Assembly (NCBI GenBank): GCA_016210125.1
Contig: JACQUS010000548.1
Span: 1 to 13,752 of the forward strand
Direction: 5' to 3'
Source of the DNA: Chloroflexota bacterium
Lineage (GTDB): Bacteria; Chloroflexota; UBA6077; FW602-bin22; JACQUS01
DNA: 13,752 nucleotides
How positions within the stretch are numbered: the first letter of the stretch is position 1; each line of letters begins with the position of its first letter. A model generated the notes under the pieces. The model was not told where the DNA came from. It searched no databases and saw nothing but the letters and a program-made list of their open reading frames with translations. Position numbers and translations under genes: made by a program. Positions 1 through 7,445 of this stretch are shown piece after piece.

Positions 1-2
1 CC

Positions 3-620
3 GCGGCGCCGCGAAGCCGCGTTGAGCCAGCGCTGGTGGCTCTCGTGCAGATTCTGGCTGAGATCGAAAAGGAGCCGCATCACTGGCCCATCGGGCGGAC
101 GACCTTCCAGAAGATCGCGTACTTCGCCACCGAGTCTGAGCTACCTACTGGGCTCCGATACGAGCGAGGGAGTTACGGCCCATACGCACCTGACCTCAAG
201 GTAGCAATCACGCGGCTTGTGAATCACGCGCTCATCCGCGAGGAGCAGCTTGGCCGAATGTTTGCGGTAAAGGTCGGCCCGACCTTCGCGGACGCCTACA
301 AGGCGTACGAAGGTGAGATAGCGGAGTGGCGGGCCACTATTGATAAGGTCGCCGATCTCTTTATGCGTATGCGTACCCAGCAGGCTGAGGTCGCGGCGAC
401 AGTCCATTTCGCCGCCAGATCGCTCTCAGTGCGAGCTGAGGGACCGATAACCGAAATGGACGTACTGGCTGAAGTCATGAGGTGGAAGCAACGACGCCGG
501 CCTTCGCTGAACGAGGCTGACGTCGCCCTCACGATCCGAGGGCTAAGCATGCTGGGTTGGCTCAAGGTGAAGCCTAGCCCCGAACTTCCAGTGACCGAAG
601 AGGTGCTAGTGGGTGTGTGA
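3..620 (+). CDS. C-terminal part of a DarG-like antitoxin (5' end outside window)
   Basis: The frame is open from base 3 to the TGA at 618-620. A GTG at 36 could start a 194-residue protein, but it has no Shine-Dalgarno site and the frame continues to the window edge, so I read this as the C-terminal part of a longer gene. Counting from GTG 36, residues about 24-66 contain FQKIAYF, then YERGSYGPYAPDL, then a helix ending LVNHALI. This matches the pattern QKLxYF...Y.(K/R)G.YGPY..L known from the domain after the macro domain in DarG, the ADP-ribosyl-glycohydrolase antitoxin of DarTG. DarG would have its macro domain, and DarT its gene, further upstream, outside the window. GC is about 60% by eye, lower than in the next genes, which fits transfer. 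A stand-alone SocA/DUF4065-type protein is the alternative. I am sure it is coding and moderately sure of the family. Confidence 0.6.
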   Translation, partial: AAPRSRVEPALVALVQILAEIEKEPHHWPIGRTTFQKIAYFATESELPTGLRYERGSYGPYAPDLKVAITRLVNHALIREEQLGRMFAVKVGPTFADAYKAYEGEIAEWRATIDKVADLFMRMRTQQAEVAATVHFAARSLSVRAEGPITEMDVLAEVMRWKQRRRPSLNEADVALTIRGLSMLGWLKVKPSPELPVTEEVLVGV

Positions 621-698
621 CTGGGTCTAAAAGGATTGAGTCCTCCACAGCGACCAGGAAAGTGCTGAGCCAGCAATCCGGCAGCGGAGGAGGCAACC

Positions 699-1811
699 AT
701 GCGCACCACCAAAGGGGCGGTCCTGTATCGCTTCAACGAGCCGGTCGTGGTCGAGGAGCTGCGGCTCGATCCGCCGAAGGTCGGCGAGGTGCTGGTGCGC
801 GTCGCCGTCGCCGGGGTCTGCCACAGCGACCTGCACGTCGCCAACGGCCAGATTCCGTTTATCCCTCTGCCGACCGTGCTCGGCCACGAGGGCGCCGGCA
901 TCGTCGAGGAGATCGGCCCGGGTGTCACGACGGTCAAGCCCGGCGACCACGTCCTGCTGCTCTGGCGCACGCCCTGCGGCCGCTGCCACTACTGCGCCGT
1001 CGGCCGCCCGGCGCTCTGCGAGCAGGCCATGCGCCTTCGCGCTTCGGGCCTCATGACCGACGGCACGACCCGCCTGCGCAGGAACGGCCAGCAGATCTAC
1101 CACTTCAACCTTTGCTCGTGCATGGCCGAGCACTGCATCATGCCGGAGCAGTCGGTGATGCCCATCGCCCCGGAGGTGCCGCTCGAGGTCGCCGCCGTGA
1201 TCGGCTGCGCCGTCATCACCGGCGTCGGAGCGGTGATCAACCGCGCGCACGTGCGCGAGGGCAGCAGCGTCGCCGTGTTCGGCACGGGCGGTATTGGCCT
1301 CAGCGCGGTAATGGGCGCCGTCCTGGCCAACGCGACGCGCATCATCGCCGTGGACGTCAAGCAGAACAAGCTGGAGTTCGCCAGGCAGTTCGGCGCGACC
1401 GATCTGGTCAACGCCGCCGAGCGCGACGCGGTCGAGGCCATCCGCGAGGTGACCGGCGGCCGTGGCGCAGACTACGCCTTCGAGTGCATCGGCGTGCCGA
1501 AGGTGATGGAGCAGGCGTTCGACGCGACGTGCAACGGGGGCACGACCGTCGTGATCGGACTGACCAAGCCCGGGACGACGATGTCCGTGCCGACGGTGCC
1601 GCTCGTGTTCCAGGAGCGCGCGCTGCTGGGCGCGGTCTACGGCTCCGCGCGGCTGTGGACCGATCTGCCCTGGCTGATCGACCTTTATCGCGCCGGCAAG
1701 CTGCCGGTGGATCGGCTGATCACCCACCGCTACCGCCTAGAGGAGATCAACACGGCCTTCGCCGCTCTAGAGGCCGGCGAGGTGGCGCGGGCCGTGCTGG
1801 CGATGGGCTGA
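699..1811 (+). CDS. Zinc-dependent alcohol dehydrogenase (MDR superfamily), NAD-type
   Basis: A complete 370-residue medium-chain dehydrogenase that would oxidise an alcohol or reduce an aldehyde in the cytosol. The start ATG follows a strong GGAGGAGG-type ribosome site at about 685-692. The GroES-like N-terminal domain has the catalytic zinc ligands Cys41 (GVCHSD), His63-Glu64 (GHEGAG) and Cys170. A structural-zinc lobe has four cysteines at 93, 96, 99 and 107. The Rossmann domain has GTGGIG at 195-200, and Asp219 at the end of the second strand predicts NAD rather than NADP. Length is normal for the family, and the pattern is closest to the class III/aryl-alcohol and mycothiol/formaldehyde-type dehydrogenases. 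The substrate cannot be read from the sequence. A hairpin begins about 20 bases after the stop. The next gene, an EthD-like protein, is on the same strand 137 bases downstream, so a shared catabolic role is possible but unproven. Confidence 0.93.
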   Translation: MRTTKGAVLYRFNEPVVVEELRLDPPKVGEVLVRVAVAGVCHSDLHVANGQIPFIPLPTVLGHEGAGIVEEIGPGVTTVKPGDHVLLLWRTPCGRCHYCAVGRPALCEQAMRLRASGLMTDGTTRLRRNGQQIYHFNLCSCMAEHCIMPEQSVMPIAPEVPLEVAAVIGCAVITGVGAVINRAHVREGSSVAVFGTGGIGLSAVMGAVLANATRIIAVDVKQNKLEFARQFGATDLVNAAERDAVEAIREVTGGRGADYAFECIGVPKVMEQAFDATCNGGTTVVIGLTKPGTTMSVPTVPLVFQERALLGAVYGSARLWTDLPWLIDLYRAGKLPVDRLITHRYRLEEINTAFAALEAGEVARAVLAMG

Positions 1812-1831
1812 GCGGTCGTGTGTGGCGGAGG

Positions 1832-1862
1832 GAGTCCAGCCGGGCGAAGAGCCGCTGGACTC
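1832..1862 (+). terminator. Hairpin downstream of the alcohol dehydrogenase gene
   Basis: A perfect 9-bp stem pairs 1832-1840 with 1854-1862. The 13-nt intervening segment contains GGGCGAAG and can add two more pairs. It begins 20 bases after the dehydrogenase stop. There is no T-tract, so termination is only plausible. The core resembles the palindromes at 2702 and 12101, so it may be a copy of a dispersed repeat. Confidence 0.5.
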
Positions 1863-1948
1863 GAGAGTCCTGGGGCGTGGCGGAATGATCGCCTGTGAGG
1901 GCCTTTCAAGGCGGCCTGGCCGGCCGCCCGCGCAAGGGGGAGGAAGCG

Positions 1949-2608
1949 ATGACCAAGCCGCGAGGGCTGCTATTCGCGCGCATGGATATCCCCGCAGAGC
2001 TGGAAGGCGAGTTCAACGACTGGTACAACCGCGAGCATCTCGCCTGGCGCCTCGAGCGCGCGCCCGGCTTCTTGTCCGGCCGTCGCTTTCGCGCGCTCGA
2101 AGGCACGCCGAAGTACGCCGCGGCCTACGATCTCGAGAGCGTGGACGTGCTCCAAAGCCCGGCGTACCTCAGCATAAGGCAGGAGGAGCGCGCGAACCCT
2201 ACTCCGGAGTTCCAGCGGGTCTATCCGCGCTTCCAGAACTTGAAGCGCGGCGTCTACGAGGAGATCACCCCTGACCCGACCGACTACCGCCCGCCGGCCG
2301 AGGGCCGCATCCTCTTGGTGGCGATGCTCGTGCCGCGGCCGGAGCATGAGGACGAGTTCAACGCCTGGTACAACACCGAGCACCTGCCCGCGCTGCGCTC
2401 GGTGTCCGGCATCCTCACGGCGCGGCGCTTCCGCGCCGTCGAGGGCGAGCCGAAGTACGTCGCGCTCTACGACGTGACGAGCTACGACGTGTTCAAGGGC
2501 CAGGAGTACCTGACGAAGCGCGAGTCGCCCTGGGCGACGCGTATCCGCTCGCTGCTCGCCAGCCGCGAGCGCTGCGTCTACGAGCGCATCTTCCCGCCGG
2601 TGGGCTGA
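1949..2608 (+). CDS. Tandem-domain EthD/DUF4286-like dimeric alpha-beta barrel protein
   Basis: A 219-residue protein. The ATG at 1949 is chosen over an upstream frame-open GTG at 1895 because a GGGGGAGGA ribosome site lies just before it. The protein consists of two copies of one ferredoxin-like domain of about 100 residues. EFNDWYNREHL at 21-31 repeats as EFNAWYNTEHL at 136-146. GRRFRALEG...PKYAAAYDL at 44-62 repeats as ARRFRAVEG...PKYVALYDV at 158-176. Each copy has the WYNxEHLP-type signature of the EthD/DUF4286 group of dimeric alpha-beta barrels, small proteins or enzymes often found beside catabolic oxidoreductases. The tandem copy should let one chain form the barrel that two chains form in single-domain relatives. 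No signal peptide or membrane segment is seen. The reaction is unknown. It lies downstream of the alcohol dehydrogenase and convergent to the flavin oxidoreductase. Confidence 0.85.
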   Translation: MTKPRGLLFARMDIPAELEGEFNDWYNREHLAWRLERAPGFLSGRRFRALEGTPKYAAAYDLESVDVLQSPAYLSIRQEERANPTPEFQRVYPRFQNLKRGVYEEITPDPTDYRPPAEGRILLVAMLVPRPEHEDEFNAWYNTEHLPALRSVSGILTARRFRAVEGEPKYVALYDVTSYDVFKGQEYLTKRESPWATRIRSLLASRERCVYERIFPPVG

Positions 2609-2701
2609 CGCCGTCGTGCCCCGCCGCGGCGTCCGTATGGCCTTGCCGGCCTGGCGCTGGGGCGCGGATCGCGGCGCGCTGCCGTTGCGGGGCGGGGGAA
2701 T

Positions 2702-2726
2702 CCAAAGGGGGCGAAGCCCCCTTTGG
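2702..2726. terminator. Perfect 11-bp hairpin between convergent genes
   Basis: Bases 2702-2712 pair perfectly with 2716-2726 around a GAA loop (G/C core flanked by CCAAA/TTTGG). The hairpin lies in the 210-base gap between the convergent EthD-like gene and the flavin oxidoreductase gene, where a bidirectional terminator is expected. No long T-run follows; a 13-bp repeat array begins within the 3' arm instead. Its core is shared with the elements at 1832 and 12101, so it may be a repeat element serving as a terminator. Confidence 0.6.
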
Positions 2727-2774
2727 TCGTTCTCCTTGGTCGTTCTCCTTGGTCGTTCTCCTTGGTCGTTCTCC
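2723..2774. repeat. Four perfect tandem copies of a 13-bp unit
   Basis: The unit TTGGTCGTTCTCC occurs four times without change at 2723, 2736, 2749 and 2762. The first copy shares its TTGG with the 3' arm of the preceding hairpin, so the array seems to have grown by slippage from the edge of that palindrome. A 13-base period is not a codon multiple, and no gene covers the array. Nothing else recognisable lies in the 2609-2818 gap. Confidence 0.95.
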
Positions 2775-2818
2775 TGGGAGGGGGCAACCCGCCCGTGAGG
2801 GTGACGCTCAGCCGAGCA

Positions 2819-3829
2819 TCACATGCGCGGCAGGACCTGCTCGCCGAGCAGGCGGATGCTGCGCAGCACCAGCTCATTCGGCATGCCCGGGAACTGCACG
2901 CGGAAGATGAACGTCGTTACCCCCGGCATCTCCGCTAAGTAGCGCTGGAGCTCCTCGCGCGCGGCCACCGGATCGCCGATGACGAAACGGTCGCGCGCCA
3001 GCTCGGCGAACTCGGTGCTCCAGGCGTCGTCCGCTGGCAGGACGGTGTGCTGGCCCCACTGGCGGTAGGCGGTGTACTTCGTGTCGAGGTACGGCCGCAC
3101 CTCGGCCATCGCCGGGCGGTGCTGCGGGCCGACGTAGGCGTCGCGCCGCAGGGGCACCTCATCGGGAAAGGGCAGGCCGTGAGCTGCCCGCTCCGCGCGG
3201 TACAAGCCCAACTGGCGCTTGATCGCCGGCAGCGCGGAGTGCGGATTGATGACCCAGGCGTCGGCCAGCCGCGCCGCGCGGCGCACGGCGGAGTCGGCAT
3301 TGGCGGCCATCCAGATGGGTGGGCGCGGCTTCTGGATCGGCCGCAGCGTGAGCGTCGCGTCGTCCAGCCGACAGTGCTCGCCGTGGTGCGTCACGCGCTC
3401 CTCGGTCCAGAGCCGCTTGAGAATCGACAGGTTCTCCTCGAAGCGCCGGACGCGCTGGCCGATGGGCACGCCGAGGGCGTTGTACTCGACCTCGCGGTAG
3501 CCGATGCCCAGGCCACAGATGAAGCGGCCGTCGGTGATGACGTCGAGCGTCGCGCCGACCTCGGCCACCTCGACGGGTGGCAGCAGCGCGGAGAGCAGAA
3601 TCGAGAGCCCGACGCGCATAGTGCCGGCCTCGGCCGCCAGGCGCGCCATCAGCGGCACGGACTGCGGCTCCTGGAAGGGCGCGGAGAGGAAATGCTGCCC
3701 GGCGACGACGAGGTCGAAGCCCACGTCGCGCGCCAGGCGGACCTGCTCGATGTGCTCCCGGAAGCGCTCATAGGCCGACTCGTGCATGGGATACTGCTTG
3801 GACACGAGCAGACCGAAGCGGATGGCCAT
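2819..3829 (-). CDS. LLM-class (luciferase-like) flavin-dependent oxidoreductase
   Basis: A 336-residue protein starting at the ATG at 3829, preceded by AGAGGAG at a good distance; a longer upstream frame to 3943 lacks such a site. It shows the bacterial luciferase-like monooxygenase pattern. The N-terminus is MAIRFGLLVS. A long helix-strand region follows with LDVITDGRFICGLGIGYREVE at about 95-115. RFEENLSILKRLW lies at 129-141, and PPIWMAANADSAVRRAARLADAWV at about 170-193. The last block fits the flavin/F420-binding barrel of the family. These enzymes are TIM barrels using reduced FMN or coenzyme F420 in oxidations, reductions or monooxygenations. The sequence does not tell which cofactor or substrate is used. 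It is convergent to the EthD-like gene and faces away from the RpiB-Tal-Pgi gene. An imperfect GC-rich palindrome (about 3848-3862) lies in its leader. Confidence 0.88.
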   Translation of the reverse strand: MAIRFGLLVSKQYPMHESAYERFREHIEQVRLARDVGFDLVVAGQHFLSAPFQEPQSVPLMARLAAEAGTMRVGLSILLSALLPPVEVAEVGATLDVITDGRFICGLGIGYREVEYNALGVPIGQRVRRFEENLSILKRLWTEERVTHHGEHCRLDDATLTLRPIQKPRPPIWMAANADSAVRRAARLADAWVINPHSALPAIKRQLGLYRAERAAHGLPFPDEVPLRRDAYVGPQHRPAMAEVRPYLDTKYTAYRQWGQHTVLPADDAWSTEFAELARDRFVIGDPVAAREELQRYLAEMPGVTTFIFRVQFPGMPNELVLRSIRLLGEQVLPRM

Positions 3830-3935
3830 CGTGCTCCTCTGCCCTCCCCGCCCGACGGGCGGAGGCTTTCCTGGTGGCCCCACTGTAGTCGATGGGCGGC
3901 GCGCTGTGCACGCGCCATCGCCGGCGTCCCTCAGG

Positions 3936-4064
3936 GACATCACCTTGGCTATAGAGACCGGGCTGACGACCTACGATGCGACGTACCTGTGGCTCGCGCG
4001 GCACCTCGGCGTGCCCCTGGTGACCTTCGACGAGCGGCTGGAGCGGGTGGCCAGCGGCGCCTAG
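3936..4064 (+). pseudogene. C-terminal remnant of a PIN-domain (VapC-like) toxin gene
   Basis: Read in the frame of 3936, about 42 codons give DITLAIETGLTTYDATYLWL followed by ARHLGVPLVTFDERLERV and a TAG at 4062-4064. This is the C-terminal third of a VapC-type PIN ribonuclease. The YDAxYLxLA helix carries a conserved acidic residue, and the strand V-T-F-D with ERL carries the last one. The N-terminal half, with the first catalytic aspartate, is missing. Upstream in the same frame is only low-quality sequence that overlaps the leader of the divergent oxidoreductase gene. No antitoxin gene is next to it. I read it as a dead fragment rather than a small gene, as no ribosome site or start fits. 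Confidence 0.7.
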
Positions 4065-4109
4065 CCAACGCGCGCGGCCGGCGCTATCGTCGGCATGGGA
4101 GGTGCCACT

Positions 4110-7100
4110 ATGCGCGTCGCCATTGCCGCCGACCACGCCGGCTACGCGCTCAAGACCGTGCTCGCTGAGCGGCTGCGGGCCGACGGCTACGCCGTGCTCG
4201 ACCTGGGCGCCGACGACGACGCGCCCAGCGACTACCCGGATCACGCGCGCGCCGTAGCCGAGGCCATCATTCGTGAGGAGGTCGCGCGCGGGATGCTGGT
4301 CTGTGGCTCCGGCGCGGGGGCGGCCCTCGCGGCGAGCAAGTTCCCCGGCGTCCGTGCCGCGCTCTGCCACGACACTTACACCGCACGCCAGAGCGTCGAG
4401 CATGACGACGCCAACGTGCTGGCCTTGGGCGCGCGGGTGGTCGGCCCGGAGCTGGCCGTCGAGCTGGCGCGCACCTGGCTGGCCAGCCGCTTCTCCGGCG
4501 ACGAGCGCTACGCCCAGCGCCTGGCCAAGGTGTCCACCTTCGAGCGCCGCTTTCCCGTCCAGGAGCTGCAGCGCCAGGGCCAGAGCCTCTGGTACGACGG
4601 CCTGCGCCTCAGCCTGCTCGCCTCAGGCGAGCTACGCACGCTCCTCCGCGCCGGCGTCGGCGGCGTGGTTGCCGATCCGGCGGCCGTCGAGCGCGCCGTG
4701 GCCGGCGGCAGCGACTACGACGCGGCGCTGCGCCGGCTGCTTGCTCGCGGGCACGACGACCGCGCGGCCGTCATCACGCTCTGGCGTGAGGACGCGCGCG
4801 CCGCGGCGGCGCAGCTCCGACCGGTCTACGAGCTCAGCGGTGGCGCCGACGGCTACGTCAGCACGATGCTGGCGCCCGATCTGGCGGACGACGTGACCAC
4901 CATCGCCGCCGCGGCGCGCGACCTATGGCACGAGCTGGACAGCCCGAACGTGCTCGTCCAGGTGCCGCCCACGGCCGCCGGCCTCCGGGCCGTCGAGGAG
5001 TTGATCGCCGCTGGGGTCGCCGTCGACCTCGGGCCCATCGGCGCGCTGGCGACGTACGACCGCGCGGCCGAAGCCTACCTGCGCGGCCTAGAGCGGCGCG
5101 CCGCTGCCGGCCAGCCACTCGACGGCGTCGCCTCGGTCGCCAGCGTGCTGATCGGCCCGCTCGACGCCGCCATCGACCGCCTCCTCTGGGCGCGCTGGCA
5201 TGCGACCCCCGACCCGCAAGCGCGGGAGGAGATCGCGGCCCTACTCGGCCACGCGGCCATCGGCAACGCGAAGCTGGTCTACCAGCGCTGCCAGGCGATC
5301 GTCGCCGGGCCGCGCTGGCAGGCGCTCGCCGCGCGGGGCGCGCGCGCCCAGCGGCTGCGCTGGGCCGCCACGGCGATCCACGACCCGCGCTACCGCGACG
5401 TGCGTTACGTCGAGGAGCTGGTCGGCCCGCAGACGATCGTGGCCCTGCCGCCGGCGACGCTGCGCGCCTTCTGCGACCACGGCTACGTGCGCCCCGGCCT
5501 GGCCGAGGGCCTCGCGGCGGCGCAGGCGACGTGGGCCGCCCTGGCCGGCCACGGGATCGACCTGGCCGCGGTCGCCGCGCAGGTCGAGGTCGAGGCCATC
5601 GCTGCGCGCCAGACCGCCTTCCAGGCTCTGCTCGTGCACGTGGGTCGCCTCAGGCGACCGGCGGGCGCGCCGGCCCCGCGCGCCGAGCTGGGGGCGCACG
5701 AGGGGACGGTCGCGGCGGCAGTCGAGCGCCTGGCGCGCGAGGACGCGGCGCGGCGGCTCTGGCAGGCCGACCCCGACCGCTGGAAGCCCGGCGACGCGCA
5801 GCACGCGCTGGTCGTCCGCCAGCGCCTTGGCTGGCTGAGCGTCGCCGGCGAGCTGCGCGGCTGCGTCGGCCAGCTCACCGACTTCGCCGACCGCGCCCGC
5901 GCGGCCGGTCTGCGTCAGGCGGTGCTGCTGGGCATGGGCGGCTCCAGCCTGGCGCCGGAGGTGCTGCGTCGCACCTTGGGCGTCGCGCCGGGGGCGCTCG
6001 ACCTGGACGTGCTCGACACGACGGACCCGGCGACGATTCTGCGGCTGGAGCAGTCGCTCGACCTGCCGCGCACGCTCTTCGTCGTGGCCAGCAAGTCGGG
6101 CACGACGGTCGAGACACTGTCGCAGTTCGGCTACTTCTACGAGCGCGTGCGTGCGCTGCGCGGCGCGGCGGCCGGCGAGCAGTTCGTTGCCGTCACCGAC
6201 CCCGGCACGCCGCTGGAGGGGCTGGCGCGCGAGCGCGGCTTCGGCGACGTCTTTCTGAATCCGCCAGAGATCGGGGGGCGCTACTCGGCGCTGTCGTTCT
6301 TCGGGCTGGTGCCGGCGGCGCTGCTCGGCGTCGACCTGACCGCGCTGCTGGAGCGGGCCGAGCGCATGGCCGACGCCTGCGCGCCGAGCGTCCCGGCGGC
6401 CGAGAACCCCGGCCTCTGGCTTGGCGCGGCATTAGGGGCGCTGGCCGCGGCTGGGCGCGACAAAGTGACGCTCGTTCTGCCGCCGGAGCTGGCCAGCCTC
6501 GGGGCGTGGGTCGAGCAGCTTCTCGCCGAGAGCACCGGCAAGGAGGGTCGCGGGCTGGTGCCCGTGGACGGCGAGCCGCTGGGCGAGCCGGCGGTCTACG
6601 CTGCCGACCGCGTGTTCGTGGTCGCGCGGCTGGCAGGGGCGGCCGACTCGGCCGCAGAGGCCCGCCTGGGGGCGCTGGCGGCGGCCGGCCATCCCGTGCT
6701 GCGCCTCGGCCTAGCCGATCCCCTCGACCTCGGCGGCGAGTTCTTCCGCTGGCAGCTCGCCACGGCCGTGGCTGGCGCGCTCCTGGCCGTCGATCCGTTC
6801 GACGAGCCGAACGTGCAGGAGAGCAAGGACAACACGAAGCGCGTGCTGGCGGCGTTCGCCGCCGAGGGCCGGCTGCCCGAGCCGCTGCCGGCGCTGCGCG
6901 CCGACGGCCTAGCGCTCTACGGCGACGTGGCCGGGCGGTCGGTGGCCGAGGCGCTGGCGGCGCACCTGCGGCTGGCGCGGCCGGGCGACTATCTGTCCCT
7001 CCAGGCCTACCTGCCTTACGACGCGGCGGTCGAGTCCGCGCTGGCGACGCTGCGCGTGCTCCTGCGCGACCGCCTGCGGTTGGCGACGACGGTGGGCTAC

Positions 7101-7370
7101 GGGCCGCGCTTTCTGCACTCGACCGGGCAGCTTCACAAGGGCGGGCCGAACAGCGGCCTATTCCTCCAGCTCACGGCCGACGATGCCGCCGATGCGCCGA
7201 TCCCCGGTCAGCCATTCGGCTTCGCCACGCTCAAGCGCGCCCAGGCGCTGGGCGACTTCGCTGCGCTGCACGCCCGCGGGCGGCGCGTCTTGCGCGTGCA
7301 CCTCGGCGCCGACGCGCTCGTCGGCCTGCGCACGCTGGAGGTGGCGGCGCGCGAGGCGGTCGGGGCCTGA
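4110..7370 (+). CDS. rpiB-tal-pgi: RpiB-transaldolase-Pgi triple-domain fusion; transaldolase domain looks inactive
   Basis: One uninterrupted chain of 1086 residues. ATG 4110 has GGGAGG at 4097-4102; an ATG five codons upstream lacks a site. Residues 1-146 are ribose-5-phosphate isomerase B: DHAG at 8-11, DYPD at 41-44, Cys65 in LVCGSGAG and His98 in EHDDAN are all retained. Residues about 147-512 align over their length with bacterial transaldolases. Asp163 and Ser345 are kept, but the Schiff-base lysine is Gln284 (VQVPPT instead of IKVPAT). TTNP has become VADP (Asp189), the catalytic glutamate is Met253, and the N-V-T motif is D-L-G (306-308). Residues about 530-1086 are glucose-6-phosphate isomerase: MGGSSLAPE at 609, SKSGTTVET at 661, ESTGKEGRG at 807, NVQESKDNTK at 901 and HSTGQLHKGGP at 1003. 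The expected roles are ribose-5-P/ribulose-5-P and glucose-6-P/fructose-6-P interconversion in the cytosol. Tal-Pgi fusions are known. RpiB added in front, and a degenerate Tal, are unusual. Its pathway partner pgl lies downstream beyond the SIR2-like gene. Confidence 0.93.
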   Translation: MRVAIAADHAGYALKTVLAERLRADGYAVLDLGADDDAPSDYPDHARAVAEAIIREEVARGMLVCGSGAGAALAASKFPGVRAALCHDTYTARQSVEHDDANVLALGARVVGPELAVELARTWLASRFSGDERYAQRLAKVSTFERRFPVQELQRQGQSLWYDGLRLSLLASGELRTLLRAGVGGVVADPAAVERAVAGGSDYDAALRRLLARGHDDRAAVITLWREDARAAAAQLRPVYELSGGADGYVSTMLAPDLADDVTTIAAAARDLWHELDSPNVLVQVPPTAAGLRAVEELIAAGVAVDLGPIGALATYDRAAEAYLRGLERRAAAGQPLDGVASVASVLIGPLDAAIDRLLWARWHATPDPQAREEIAALLGHAAIGNAKLVYQRCQAIVAGPRWQALAARGARAQRLRWAATAIHDPRYRDVRYVEELVGPQTIVALPPATLRAFCDHGYVRPGLAEGLAAAQATWAALAGHGIDLAAVAAQVEVEAIAARQTAFQALLVHVGRLRRPAGAPAPRAELGAHEGTVAAAVERLAREDAARRLWQADPDRWKPGDAQHALVVRQRLGWLSVAGELRGCVGQLTDFADRARAAGLRQAVLLGMGGSSLAPEVLRRTLGVAPGALDLDVLDTTDPATILRLEQSLDLPRTLFVVASKSGTTVETLSQFGYFYERVRALRGAAAGEQFVAVTDPGTPLEGLARERGFGDVFLNPPEIGGRYSALSFFGLVPAALLGVDLTALLERAERMADACAPSVPAAENPGLWLGAALGALAAAGRDKVTLVLPPELASLGAWVEQLLAESTGKEGRGLVPVDGEPLGEPAVYAADRVFVVARLAGAADSAAEARLGALAAAGHPVLRLGLADPLDLGGEFFRWQLATAVAGALLAVDPFDEPNVQESKDNTKRVLAAFAAEGRLPEPLPALRADGLALYGDVAGRSVAEALAAHLRLARPGDYLSLQAYLPYDAAVESALATLRVLLRDRLRLATTVGYGPRFLHSTGQLHKGGPNSGLFLQLTADDAADAPIPGQPFGFATLKRAQALGDFAALHARGRRVLRVHLGADALVGLRTLEVAAREAVGA

Positions 7371-7445
7371 CACGCGGGCATTCACGGAGGCGCGTGCTCG
7401 GAGGCGGCATACCAGATTGCCGCGGATGCTTGCTCACACGGCGGT

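Noticed and set aside
632..678. GGATTG...CAATCC inverted repeat upstream of the dehydrogenase as an operator
   Set aside because: Six-base arms 35 bases apart are expected by chance, and no other support was found.
617..1888. Long plus-strand frame over the dehydrogenase gene (about 423 residues)
   Set aside because: It is arginine/glycine-rich, has no family motif, and is out of frame with the clear zinc dehydrogenase.
2723..2774. Repeat array as a CRISPR
   Set aside because: The units are 13 bp and directly adjacent, with no spacers and no cas genes.
3047..4168. Plus-strand frame of 373 residues opposite the flavin oxidoreductase
   Set aside because: It mirrors the real gene on the minus strand. 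No ribosome site or recognisable domain was seen.
7404..7423. 6-bp hairpin after rpiB-tal-pgi as a terminator
   Set aside because: The stem is short, the loop is 8 nt and there is no T-run. It is too weak to annotate.
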